A DNA stretch of 64,000 nt from Hevea brasiliensis. Its lineage: Eukaryota; Streptophyta; Magnoliopsida; Malpighiales; Euphorbiaceae. The stretch lies in NCBI RefSeq assembly GCF_030052815.1, contig NC_079507.1:59337119-59401118 (forward strand). Reading direction: 5' to 3'. This document shows positions 20,901-32,624 of this stretch, in pieces (position 1 is the stretch's first letter; every line of letters begins with the position of its first letter). The translations under genes and the position numbers were made by a program. The notes under the pieces were generated by a model that made no database searches, had not been told where the DNA came from, and was given only the letters and a program-made list of their open reading frames with translations.

Positions 20901-23361
20901 CGAGCAGAAAGGAGGAAAGAGGCAAGCAAGTTTGCTATTGTTTCAAATATAAATTTTTTAAAGTTTAGGGAACTTATTAAATGCTTTCCTTTTTTAAAGT
21001 TTAGTTCTACATGAAGTTGGAAGAAAAAATGCACGCAAAGGAAACTGAGATGAATCAGATTCAAGCAAAAACACAAGTAAGTGGAATCTTCCAATAACTG
21101 TCTTTTGTCACCATCTCTAAAGTTTATTGAAAATTCTGTTCTGGCCTACTTCATTATGTCAAAAGAAGGCTGGTATGAGTTTCAAACTCAATGCTTCTAA
21201 AAGTAGTGCCAAAATATTAACATTATTATGAAACTTCGAGTTTAGTGCCAAAAAAATCCCTTAAGTAGTGTAAGGTTATAATGGATTAAATAGCATCCAC
21301 TCATACATCAATTTTTAGAAACCATTACTTCTATTGTTTAATTCGTATGAGTTAATGGAATGATGTTGTTGAAGGAAAAGACTGAGGCTGAGATTAAACA
21401 ATTCCGGAAAAGCCTTAATTTCAAAGCAATACCTATGCCTTCTTTCTATCATGCTGCTGCATCACCAGGTTCCAATGGAAACAAGGTACATTAGCTATCT
21501 TTCAATTGCTTGGTTTTGCTACAGCTTATTTTTAAAGGCTTTACATATATGCACTTCTGTCAGCAAATGCAGCCATATGCTAATCTAGTTAGACATGGGC
21601 ACTGTCCGGGTTTGGACCGGAACTGGTCATAACTTGGATTTGAGCAGAACCATCTTGAACTGGGCCGAAATTGGCCTGGACCAATTCTGACTGGTTTGGT
21701 CCAGTTTCAGATCAAAACCAGATTTGTCACTTAAAAAGAATTTTTTTTTGACTGTCAGATTTGATTGAACCAGATGAACTGTATTGAACTGAATTGCAAC
21801 CGAGGGGAACCCTTTGCTCTGGTCTTGGGTCCCCGGCCCTTTATGCCGGAACTGCCGGTTCAGTTCTGGCCTAAAACCGAACCGCACCCATGCCTAAATT
21901 TAGTTGCTTAGGTAAACTATTCTGTTCTTTTGCATGGTCTGCAACATAAGAGGTTATCATTATAGATGAACTGAAATGTTTTTGTATCTAGGTAATTTCT
22001 ACTTCAAACAACTTTCAGCATGCCACAAAAATTTTGCTGTTAAGTATTAAAAGTGTTGATAAGGATCAGGTATGACACAAGCTGTATTATAAATGGTCAA
22101 ATGGGTCATGCTGTTAGGGTTGTCTTTTTTGGCGTCTATAAGACCAGGACGAATATGATAAGTGAAATGACTAGCTTCAGCCAAATTTTGGTTCTTCTTC
22201 CTTTGCATACCATTCTCTTTGGCTCAAGTTTGCACAACTTTAGGGCAAACACTGAATGAAGAAACACTTGAGATGAACTGGAATCCAACATGGCTACCTG
22301 GCTACAAGCTAAAGCGAATCAAAGGAAAAGCTTGAAGGGAGGGAGTAAAGAAAGATATGTTTATGAATTAGTGTATTAAAGGCTTTGCAAACATATAAAA
22401 AGTCACACTAGTCAATTCGTGTAACTATAAGTTTTAGTGAATTTTCTATTATACCATTTCTCTTCAGTTTTTAGACATTATGCGTACTCTGACTCGATGT
22501 TTTCCCAAAAATCCCAAGATTATACCCAACACTCCAAAAATGGGTTTCTCAGGGAACCGATTCACAACAAGTATGTAGTCATTCAAAGGGAATTATTGAA
22601 GCTAGAATTATCTTAACACAGAAATGTATTTTCATCAAAGAATGGTAACGGGGATTGCCTATTAAAACATTTAATGATATCTGATCTATGTAATTGGCTG
22701 TGTCCACTAGCTAATAATCTTTCTTATTTTAGCCATAAGACCATAAGATTTGCCCTTGTGAGCTCTACATGACCTTTTCTCTGTGATGTCTTTTTTTCTT
22801 TTGCCTCAATTTTTTTTTTCATATTTTCTGTGTTCTAAACTACGAGTTGGTAGAAAATGAATCCAGTTTTTCTGTTTGTCTCAGGCCACATCATCTAAAA
22901 CCAAACCAGCTAAAATACAACAGAAGCCAGTAAGTCCAGGAAGTGGAGCCGCTTCAAGATCACAATTGTTTTCCAAGTCAGGAAATAACCATGCTGTCTC
23001 TGCTGTAGAACCTGTAAACACAAGCAATCTGCCTGAGTCCTTAGGGCCAACTGATTGCCATGCAATAGCACCTTCTGAAGCTGGTGAAAGGGAAACCCTA
23101 GCAAGAAACAACAGCAGCCACCCAGAAGCTGCACTGAAAAATGGTTGCGCTGGCAAAGACTTGGAGAAAGTGAAGAATACCAATTTGCAAAGACATAAAG
23201 TGTCAGAGAATGGTAAAGTGTCAAAGGACCAGAGGGTTGAGGGCAGGCCAAAAATGGGAAACCGAAGAAATAGCAGTGAGATGGTGAGGAAAAGTATCAA
23301 GGGTGTTGGAATTGGCAGCAATTCCGGAGTGGGTCGTGTAGCTGTTGGTGTAGCCTCCTGA
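17902..23361 (+). CDS. WDL7: WVD2-like protein with TPX2 domain (microtubule-associated)
   Basis: Nine coding exons: 17902-17943, 19200-19940, 20202-20423, 20533-20576, 20656-20745, 20825-20921, 21005-21076, 21375-21485, 22885-23361, giving 631 residues. The N-terminus MMEEFEEPYSISFQ then DSLHSGSISFGRFERE is the family opening. KPGSVIEKKAYFEAHFKQKG follows. Residues about 90-260 are acidic. The TPX2 microtubule-binding domain is near residues 399-470 (FNFRSDERAERRKEF, KLEEKMHAKE, KQFRKSLNFKAIPMPSFYH). The C-terminus is basic and Ser-rich. WVD2-like proteins bind cortical microtubules and affect cell expansion. Intron 6 appears to use a GC donor (GAG|GCAAGC at 20922). An alternative model skips 20533-20576 and starts an exon at 20621 (628 residues); the chosen one has the better polypyrimidine acceptor. 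The specific orthology (WVD2-like 7) is an inference. Confidence 0.88.
18440..18501 (+). repeat. 31-bp tandem duplication in intron 1
   Basis: Two identical 31-bp units lie head to tail at 18440-18470 and 18471-18501, each starting CCATAGACAGTGCTTCATGC. They are in the first coding intron of the WVD2-like gene. Confidence 0.95.
18895..19052 (-). repeat. LTR-like remnant in intron 1
   Basis: On the minus strand the segment starts TGTTAGAGCTGTTAAGAGAG and ends in pyrimidine-rich TTCTCTTTCTCTAATTC, the look of a short copia LTR. No PBS, partner LTR or clear target duplication was found, so the call is tentative. It ends about 150 bp before the exon 2 acceptor. Confidence 0.3.
21590..21896. mobile_element. 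hAT-type MITE in intron 8 of the WVD2-like gene
   Basis: A 307-bp element with imperfect terminal inverted repeats: TAGACATGGGCACTGTCCGG at the left, and TAGGCATGGGTGCGGTTCGG as the complement of the right. An 8-bp target duplication with one mismatch flanks it, AATCTAGT (21582-21589) and AATTTAGT (21897-21904). The 8-bp duplication and TA-G start fit hAT transposons. The interior is full of GGACCGGAACTGG/CCAGTTT repeats and has no transposase. The antisense ORF at 21627-21887 is part of the element. Confidence 0.75.
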
Positions 23362-23730
23362 TCTGAGTTATGTTCTCCACTGGCTGAAAGATGCTATCTT
23401 AGTTGCCTGTGATGGTATGTTTTGCATGCTCCCTGCTGTATTAATAGAAGTGCAAAGGGAATGGTGATTGGATCAGGCAATGTCCCACGTAAATCTCAAC
23501 ACGTTACAATGGGTTGTGTGGAGATAGCATTTTTCCTTGTGTCATTGCTTAACATATGTGTTGCAGGTATTGTACCATGGGGATGGAATAGGTAATAATA
23601 ATGGTGGCTTGATCACGGGAATTGTTGAAATTGAAGGTTCTCTTGCCGGAGTCATATATGAAAACAGCAACGGGAGTTTCAAGTCTTGTGAAGTATTTAT
23701 TATCTAATAATAAAAGTATCTTGCGTCTGG
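23362..23730 (+). terminator. 3' UTR and probable polyadenylation region of the WVD2-like gene
   Basis: After the TGA stop the sequence may contain a 3' UTR intron (donor GATG|GTATGT near 23413, acceptor TTGCAG near 23567). A candidate AATAAA signal is at 23707-23712. The end site is inferred only. Confidence 0.4.
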
Positions 23731-26700
23731 TAGTATGTATGATACTTGTCAAGCATATGAATGTAGACAAAGACTGCAAAAATTTTAATGTAAAAAATTA
23801 TGCAATTAATTTCATAAACAAGACTTAGATATATGTTATTTGAGATCCCAGGACCCAGGGGGGCTTTTACTATGGTTACCACAATTTTTAGCCATCATCG
23901 GGAAACGGTGGCAGGTGTTGTTTTGGTAGAAATGGTGATGTTCATTGGCAGTGGAGGATGCTTTTATTGTTTTACCGTTTAGAAGTTTTTATGTTTTTCA
24001 AATTATTATATACTTTTGATATATATGTACCATCTCTCTTAATGTGAGCTCCTTCAGATTCATAGAAAAACTGAATTTATGCAAGTATTTGATGTGCTAT
24101 TTTGTGGTGTACCGAAATTTGCCTTAATTGAGGTTGGGTTTCGTAGCCTCATAGGTAATGAAACGAGACAAAGGGACGCTCGCTAGTGGAAATAAGTTTA
24201 AAACATGTAATTACGATATTAAGGAATATTATCTTTCGTCAAGGGGTTGCAGGTGTATTCCATTAAACCATGTCAGTGTTAATTGGCTTATTACGCAGTC
24301 TGTTGACCAATTGGCAGAGTAACACGATTTGGAGCCTATTCAATCTTCTACTAAAAGATAAAAGAAGCGAAGCTGTGAATATTATAATGAAGATGGTGAA
24401 TGGTGTTAGTAGAGAATGCATTTGTTTACTAATTGCACATAGCAAAATGCCTATAATTTTTAAAGTTATGCTAAATAATTATATAATTATTTAAAATATT
24501 TTATGTTTAATTAAATTATTTAATTTTTTAAAAAATTAATTTTTTTTAATTTAAAAATAGATTAAATAAACTTTATATAATTATGTGAATTTAAACTTTT
24601 AAAAATATATAAAAAATTTTAAATTATGATTTACCTCTAATATAAATTTAGTAAAAATTGTGTATGAATATCTTTTAGTGCACAAAATTTTTATCATCAA
24701 TTTTACATATCTAATTTGCAACATTCTAATACCTAGCATATATTGATAAGTATTACTTACAGAATAGTTCAAGAAGTTTATCTATAAAAGTTTTTTGAAT
24801 TCATAGAGAAGTTTTTTAAATAATTCAAAAAAAATAATATATCGGCTCTATGATATAATAAACACTTATCAGGACGTTGCAAATTAGATATGCATTGCTG
24901 ATAAATCCCGTGAAATAAAAAATTTTTGTGCACGACTTTGACTAGTTCAATCATTTTTTTTATCTATTTTTAAAGTTGAAGAACTTATTTTTTTCTAAAA
25001 TAATAAAAATATTTATTTGCTTTATTTTTAAAATTTGAAATACTCATTTATTTTTTTTTTTAATTTAAAAGGTTTATTTATATCTTTAAATACTTAAAAA
25101 AAACTTATATGACTGTTATTTCATATTTCAAGGGATAAAATAGGCCTTTTATCTTTAAATGATAATAAACATCAAGAAGCTACATCGCTAGAGATTACTG
25201 TTGTCATCTCAATACTTTTTTTTTTTTTTTCCTTGAGTTGCCTTTTAGAAAACTCTCGAATTTAGTTAAGCTTCATTTATTTCCGGCGTCCCTCCCCTAT
25301 CCTTCGGGACAGGGGAAGAGAGTTTTTCTCTCCAGCTGGATTTAGGTCCCCTCCCCACCCTAGTGTGGATGTATAGTTTTGGTTTTGTGAGATGGGTCTG
25401 CAGATCTGGGATATATCTTGGCAAGGGTGCTTTGGAGATGATATATTAGGGGGAAGCTATGGTTAAATCGTTTGTTTGATGTGTTTGCTTTCTGGGTGTG
25501 ATGGTTTTTCGGCATTTTGGGTTTGTGTTGTAGGCATTGTTGAGCTAATTGGTGCTTAGTCATGGGTCTAGTTGGGTGCTTTGCGAGGGAAGAAGGATTT
25601 CTCTTGCTTTGGCAGTTCTGCAACTCCAAAATTTACTTTTACACTGCAGCTGAAAAGGTCATGCTGTTGGCCATTGTGGGTCAATGATCTCTACAAAGCG
25701 TCCTCCTTCCAATGTTATAGCTGAACTCTAGCTTAGTGAAGAAAGTGGGATGTTTTGTGCTTGAGAGGGGCTGAGCGTTCATGGGCATCTTTAGGTGCTC
25801 CTTGGGATACTGACAATATATAGTTGAATTCAATGTCTGCATCTGCTTATCTGATGAAAGCAAGTGATAGAGGTGGTTGACAGTGTGGATATTAAATTGG
25901 ATTCTCTCTCTGTAACCTATGGTTTTAGGAAGGGGAGGGATCAATTTGGAATGGTTGGGTTTGATTTGATTGAGTTGGGTAGGTTTGGTTTTGTTTTATT
26001 AGATTGGTTTGGTTTTAATCATTGGGTGAGCTTTTTTCATATCTCAAGTGTGGGTATCTTTTTCTCCTTGTTTGTTTCCTTCGCCTTTTAGGACTTTTAA
26101 TGCAAGAATACATATTAAAAAAAAAAAGAAAAAAGAAAATGATAATAAGCTAAAAAAGAGAAAATTTTGGTGAATTATACATTCTTTATTTTAATATTAT
26201 TTTGTTCCAACACACCGTATTCGATTCAGGGCTGCTAATAGACTGGTCAGACTTGAAAAAGCCTTTTTCTGGACTGATTTTACTATTGATATTTGATGTG
26301 TTGGGCCATGCTTGAACCGGGTCAGACAATAAGATCCCGCCCCGCCCAACAAATGACGGGGTCTAGCGTTTGCTTGCTTTAATAACATAAAAGTTTTTTT
26401 TTTTTTTTTTAAATACAATTGATTTCTATTGATGTTCAAAATTATAAATATAAAAATTTAAATTGTAATAGACCCTTTTCCTCTTAAATTTTTTAAATAC
26501 CAAAAAGAATTAAATTCGTATTATAATACATTTCTCTTACAATTAATACTTTATTTTAAAAAATATGTAAATGGTTTATATCTCATATTCAATATAAATT
26601 TATTGAATATTTATTACATATTAAAAATAAATTATAAGAAAATATAAATTATATATGATAAATTATATTTTTAATATTAAATTTTATAATAAATTCACTT

Positions 26701-27114
26701 TTTAATATTTTCAGCCCTATTATTTAAAAAAAAAAAAAAGATAAAGTTACCCAAATAAAAGTCGTTTGTTCCTGGGTCGCCTCTGCCGGTTCTTGTATCC
26801 CTTTCTCCATTAATTATTTTTCCCCAACTAAAATCAATAACACTTTCTATTTCCTGCCCAAAACTCTTTCAATACGGCAGTTTAATTGAAGAAAATTAAG
26901 ATTTTCAGCAGCTTATGTATATGAAAAATAGCAATAAAAAGAGAAAGATTAACAAGAAGAGTTCTCTTGCAGTTTCTGATCATCTTTTCCACAACTACAA
27001 CACATAGCAAAATCAAGCTATAAAACACTCTCATAATACATAATTAAGTGCTACAATAATTAAACCTATAATTAAATCCATGGATAAATACATAAAAAAT
27101 TTTCACTTACAATA
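23731..27114. other. intergenic DNA with repeat debris
   Basis: 24480-25100 is very AT-rich. A less AT-rich block at 25270-26100 ends TTTTAATGCAAGAATACAT then poly(A) (26116-26150), which looks like the 3' end of a retroposed or LINE-derived sequence on the plus strand; no coding domain was readable. 26220-26360 has GGTCAGACTT, CCGGGTCAG and CCCGCCCCGCC motifs like degenerate foldback repeats. No gene was found. Confidence 0.35.
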
Positions 27115-27528
27115 TCAAACCAAAAGTAAAGTGATCAAAGCAGTGGCGATCATGAGACTTGACGCCGGAACAGTACTTATCGCGGATGACACTTCAGTCT
27201 TGTGAGGAGGCTTTCTGTAGTAGAATGGGAAATAAGGCAAGATAGGGTCAGGAGGTGGAGGGCCATAGTAGTTGTTATTACCAGACGGTGGTGAAGGGTA
27301 ATATGGGAAAGTCCCTGTTGGAGTTGGGTAGTTTTCGGGAGGTGGGTATGATCCTGTCTGAGACGCTGGAGGTGGAGGTGGAGGTGGAATTGTCGTGCTT
27401 GTTCCTGTGCCGGTAGGTGGAGGATAACATGGATAAGGGCAAGTGTCGTCGGTCATGGTCATGGTAGGAAGGTGGAGAAGTATGGAAGTGAAGAAGAGGA
27501 TGAAGGTTAGGGTTAAGTTAGTACCCAT
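27115..27528 (-). CDS. small proline-rich secreted protein, probably GPI-anchored
   Basis: A single-exon gene of 137 residues. Residues about 1-25 are a signal peptide (MGTNLTLTFILFFTSILL). The middle is Pro/Thr/Tyr-rich, with CPYPCYPPP, a run of seven Pro, SYPPPENYP and YGPPPPDP, typical of hydroxyproline-rich wall glycoproteins. The C-terminus is hydrophobic (SSLMIATALITLLLV) after small residues, as in GPI-anchor signals, so a cell-surface or wall location is likely. The start at 27528 follows pyrimidine-poor leader sequence and opens directly with the signal peptide. It resembles in layout the gene at 34461-34877 on the same strand. The precise role is unknown. Confidence 0.75.
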   Translation of the reverse strand: MGTNLTLTFILFFTSILLHLPTMTMTDDTCPYPCYPPPTGTGTSTTIPPPPPPPASQTGSYPPPENYPTPTGTFPYYPSPPSGNNNYYGPPPPDPILPYFPFYYRKPPHKTEVSSAISTVPASSLMIATALITLLLV

Positions 27529-27740
27529 CTTGTTTGAGAGAGGGAGAGAGAGGGGAGAGACAAGAGGGAGTGAAAAGGGAGTGGGTGAGTGATGTCAATG
27601 GAGTTTAGTTGTTGGCTATTAGGAGTGCTTGTTCTGTGATGACCCACAAAATTAAATAGATTGAAAAGCAAGTTATTTCTACTTTTTAAAGTTTTGGTTT
27701 GTATATTTGGGTATATATCTCCGATGCATATTATTATCAA

Positions 27741-29356
27741 GGATTTTTTTTTTAATTTGATCTATTATAAATATAAAATATAAAATATATAATGATATCA
27801 ACTTATTAAATATGTGAGTATCATATATTTATATCTTTAAATTCATAATAAATCAAATTTAAATATGAATTTTTCTATTATTAACCTTAATAAGCAAAAA
27901 GTAATTTACGTGATGACAACAAATTATCAATTCTTATATTTCATGTATACATTTGATCATGAGGAGAAAAACTTCACAAGATGTGACCTTCGCTCGAAAA
28001 ATTAGGAGTCATATAAAAATAATACCAATTGCCGTCCAACTAACTTCCACTTTGGCTACCTTTGGTGAAGTTTGGAAATGTTTTCTTTATGAATAAATAA
28101 TCTTATTTTTCCATTACTCATATTATTTACCTTTTTTTTTTTTAATAATTAGAGACTAAAATTATTGGAAACGATTATCATTCTCTATCATATTGCTTTC
28201 AGGGTATAATATAGACACAATACATTGCCTCAAAATTAGAGATGATAATATTTAAAGAACAAATTTTATGGTCTCCTAAATTTAATTTGTAGTTTTAGCT
28301 TGAATTAATTAAATTTGAAATCTAGACCAATATGCGTCATGCAGTTCCTAACTTGCGAAGAACTTGACTTAATTTGACGATTTGGATTAATGGGCATCAT
28401 CGATCATCAGAACAACAATGTTTAATTATTTGACTTATTTTTGCAAACTGTATGATTAATCCTTTAACTTTTCAATTAACTAGCTTTTATTTTGTGTCGA
28501 TCAGACGAAGAAGTAAACCAAATATATAAATAATGGTGAATAAACTATCACTATAAATGAACATTGATCTGAATACACTGACGTGATTAGAGGGCAATCT
28601 GATAATAATTATAATTAATTGCCATGGCGTATTGATTTTGAATGATGGATGCTTGGTCTGCTTTCTTTTTCCTTGAGCAACTTAGGTCTCCTCTTGTAGG
28701 AACAGATTACAAATATGAATCTTGATGAAATAATGAATTCCTTTCTTGATGAATTCCTTTCTCTATAGAGTGACAAAAAAAGCCAGATTAAATTAATTGA
28801 TTTCAATAAATAAAGAAGAAATATTCTTAAATGGGAGAGAATACATAAATATAATTAAGAAATAATTCCCGTAATAATTGAAATTTGTGTGGTTGTCTTG
28901 GATCTTGCACAACTCTGCTTTTGAATTTTTTAATAGCATAGATCCTTAATTTCGAAGAACTCAATTAAGTCTCACCTTTTTAGCGTTTATTATGTGCATG
29001 GCTTGGCTGTCCTATGTGAAGTCGCTTTAATATTCTGCTTTTCTTGACAAGGGATTAACTGGCCTTAAAATTACACCAATTGATGATCTCTAAGTTAGGT
29101 ACAAGCCATGTGATAAGAGCTCCATCTACATGAATTCTTTTAATTGTTTATTAATTGGATTAAACTCAAGAAGTAAATTTATATGAAATATAAATTAAGT
29201 GCATATTTGTCTATTTTCTCAAGAGAAATTGTTAATCCAATTATTTTACGTAAGATTCATACATGTAATTGTAAATTAATCATAAAGTGACAACAAAGTA
29301 AAAAAATTAATTTGACTAAAGTAAGTTCTTAAGATTAATATATGCAACTTAACTGA
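27741..29356. other. intergenic DNA, nothing recognised
   Basis: AT-rich, with no conserved coding frame, RNA gene or clear repeat. It includes the far upstream region of the minus-strand proline-rich protein gene. Confidence 0.4.
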
Positions 29357-29367
29357 AGTTTGGTAAA

Positions 29368-30860
29368 AATAAATGTTTTTTTTTATAAGAAAAAATTTTA
29401 TCAATTAAATGCCAGGAAAAAATTTAGCTTGTAACTCTCAATCTAAACCCAAGCCAATATGCCTCCTCCAATACATCAATATAGTGAGAAACAGGCTAAG
29501 TGAAAAAACCTGATTGGAATGTTACAAAACGCTACTGATCCAAGAGAAACAGAAAAAAAGAAACACAAAAATAGAAAAACAGAGTCAAGACACTAACACT
29601 CTGTTTGAGAAATTTTTTTAGGAAGAAAGAAAATAAAGAGTGGAAAATAAATATTTTTTTTTATTATTATTTTCTTTGCTCTTGTTTTGATAGAAATAAA
29701 GGATAATAAAAAATGAAAAGAAAAGTATGATAAATTTACAATTTTATCTCATATATTTTTCAAAAAAAAAAATTTTTAAAAAGGATAATATTGTAATTTG
29801 ATATATAATCCTACACTTTTGTTATTTTCTCTCTAAATTGAAGAATAAATAATAAGAAAAAAATAAGAGTTATTTTTCCTCGTCTTCTTATTTTCTTTTC
29901 ATCTCCAAATAAGAAAAAGTGCTAATCCTAATTTATTTTCTCTTATTTATTTTCTTTCCTTCCCCTTTTTCCCGTATCTAAACAGAGTGTAGAACGCTAT
30001 ACCGACGCACAGCAGAACCATATTGCAAATAGCCCAAACCAAGCTAAAGAAAAACAACGGCGAAAAACCAAAAACAAATAAAAAAAAAGAGCTGCAAGAT
30101 GAATTAAAAAGAGGCTCCGATATGGATCAAAAAGTGGCAATCAACTCCGAATCACGGGCAAGACCTTCCTTAGCCAAAGAGTCAGCAATAGAGTTAGCCT
30201 CATGGAGAACATGGGAGACCACCACTGGTGGGAGGGCCTTTAGGAGAATGAAATCTCATTCACAACAAAGGAGAGCTTCCATTGAGTAGAAACAAGATCC
30301 AATACCTAGGAGATGACATTTTTTGCATCGGATTCCAACAGGATAAAGGAAGAACTACCCTTCGAAAAGGGCAAAGATAAAGAGATAGCCAGGGCCTTAC
30401 AAATAGCAACCAATTCCGTTGAATTAGAATCCATATAACCAATAGGACAAGAGAAAATACAACGGAAGAAACCTTTAGAGTCTCGTAGAACACTACTGAT
30501 GGCACTTATACCAAGCATTCTGAAAGAGGAACCATCAACATTCCACTTAAAACTCGAAGAAATTGGTGCAGACCAAGAAGTGGCTCTACGAAGCTTTGGT
30601 GGATTAGACCCCAATCTTATAGATTCTAAGGTAACCAGAAGATTCATAGCAAATAATAGGAAATTAGAGTCTAATGTCTTCGTTCATATTGAGAGGCAAT
30701 GGAGCATAAAAACACACATATCAAAAGTTGAAATATCTTTCCCATTAAAAACTTTACCGTTTCTAGCAAATAAAAGTGACTAAACGATGGCATTGGAAAA
30801 ATTTGCCAAGAACCTTCTTTGAAAATATCCATGCACAAGAGAACTCCATTCCTCAAATAT
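29368..30860 (-). mobile_element. 5'-truncated LINE with RNase H tail
   Basis: A minus-strand LINE fragment. It enters at 30860 in the sequence before the RNase H domain (LLFARNGKVFNGKD), runs through the RNase H region and ends in an A-rich tail (plus strand T-run near 29375-29385). An 11-bp repeat AGTTTGGTAAA at 29357-29367 and 30861-30871 is a good candidate target-site duplication. About 1.5 kb remains of what would be a 5-6 kb L1-type element. Confidence 0.65.
30110..30860 (-). pseudogene. LINE RNase H domain, broken
   Basis: Plant L1-type LINEs end in an RNase H (RVT_3) domain. Here SSFKWNVDGSSFRMLGISAISSVLRD carries the first catalytic Asp (WNVDG), MDSNSTELVAICKAL the Glu, and FILLESDAKNVIS the next Asp. 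After a stop and a frameshift, SHVLHEANSIADSLAKEGLA supplies the final AD. Stops near 30303 and 30240 and the frame change near 30240 make it a pseudogene. Confidence 0.7.
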
Positions 30861-32554
30861 AGTTTGGTAAACACATCAAGATTAGGAGATTAATTTAGAA
30901 GAATTAAACTTTAAAACTAATCAAATTTTTGAATATCGCACAAATATATATACATATATGTATAACTACTAAAATTATATAGACAAGTGAGGTTCGAGTT
31001 ACAAATGAAATGCACACACTTGCATCCTGTTTTGCAAACACTTAGTAATTGAAAAAGTGGAGATTAATTATTACAAGGGACGTGTGGAAAAAGATGACAA
31101 GTTAAGCGTCCAATTTGATTGCTTATTATTTTGCTGACGTTTCAATCCTCAAAAAAGCTGATTCCTTACGCTTCAAAAATTATAGAGCACTACTGGAAAG
31201 TGACAAATTTGAGTGATTTTGACGTTTTTGTTAAAATCCCAACACCCACCTCGCTATATTTCATCACACCTTAGTGGCCATTATAATAATTTAAAAAATT
31301 ATTGTATAATTATTAATTAATCATCCTTTTTTTCTCTTAAAAAAAATTGTAATCACAGTATATATGTAGAGATTTCTCTAAAATTTCACTATGTCGGTGG
31401 AATGAAAGGGATTTGTATATCTGGGTTTTCCATGAATACGATACTCATGCATCATCTATTGATGAAATGGATTATTGAGTCAAGATGCTAAAAAAAAAAA
31501 AAAAAACTAATAAGTTAATAATTCTAATCTTTATATTATGAAATAGATACACAATTATCGCCTAATAATTTGACTGTTGTCTTGAAGGGGATATTGTAGA
31601 CAGAAGAAAAATATAAGATTAATAAAAATAAGTTGATAAATTAATCTTTTGGTGTTGGTTCCAAAAGAGAATAGCACCTTATTTCATCCATAGAAAGCTG
31701 AATAATTATGATAATACAGGCCATTAAGGATCATAAAATTTTGTCAACTTATCTTTCAATCCACGGCATTACTTTTGATTCCCAGTTCACATCTCCTGTA
31801 TTATTGCTTTGCCTTTATGTTCAACAGTACAGCCTGTGTTTGCGCCCTATTATTGTCAACCAATTAAAACCAACCACACATGAGGTTCCTCTACTTTTCC
31901 TTGTCTTATTTTCTACCAAAGACTACTGAACTTGTTTTCCAATTTTGAATGAAAATATGAAGTGTATAGACCTACTACTTTTCCAATTTAATTTATAAAC
32001 CCAGAAGAATTAAATTTCTCAATTTAAATTAAATACCCTGAAATCTATATTTGCTAATTGTCACCTGTTTTTAGAGATTTTTTTATTTTTAGATTTCATC
32101 ATTTTGAATCAACAGGCTCCATCTATTTCTAAGCCAAATGGCTTAAATCCCATTTTAGAACCAAGAATTTTTTTATCTTATCCAGACAATAATGGCTACT
32201 GCTTCCATGTTTATCCAAGAATTCTTTTAGGGCTACCTTTATTAATTTCAGTGACAAAAGAGTTCCTTCTCTTTTACCTGCGCATGCAAAAAACAAGTTG
32301 AATTGTGACGATAATGATTTTTCCTCCATAGTGCTTCTCTAACTATAGACAAATTTAGGACATTTCTAGGTCCTTGGTGGTTTACTATTCTTCTATGCAT
32401 AATGCAAGTCAAGACAAGGTTTAATTTGTTTTTGATAATTGTGTTCATTGAAAATTGCTAAAAGTTTGTCTACAATTCCTTGAGCAATTACACATCATTC
32501 TGATGTAATTATAAGTCTCTCCTCAATGTAAACTTTGATGAATAGCTATTAATG

Positions 32555-32555
<1 letters not shown>

Positions 32556-32622
<67 letters not shown>
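32556..32622. repeat. (AT)n microsatellite
   Basis: About 33 perfect AT dinucleotides. Shorter (TA)n runs of about 22-23 units occur at 36233-36276, 43842-43885 and 56423-56468. Confidence 0.97.

Positions 32623-32624
<2 letters not shown>

Noticed and set aside
22881..23321. Minus-strand ORF of 146 codons
   Set aside because: Antisense of the last coding exon of the WVD2-like gene.
26197..26439. Possible second foldback like the intronic MITE
   Set aside because: Similar GGTCAG/CCGGGTC words but no matching ends or target duplication could be found.
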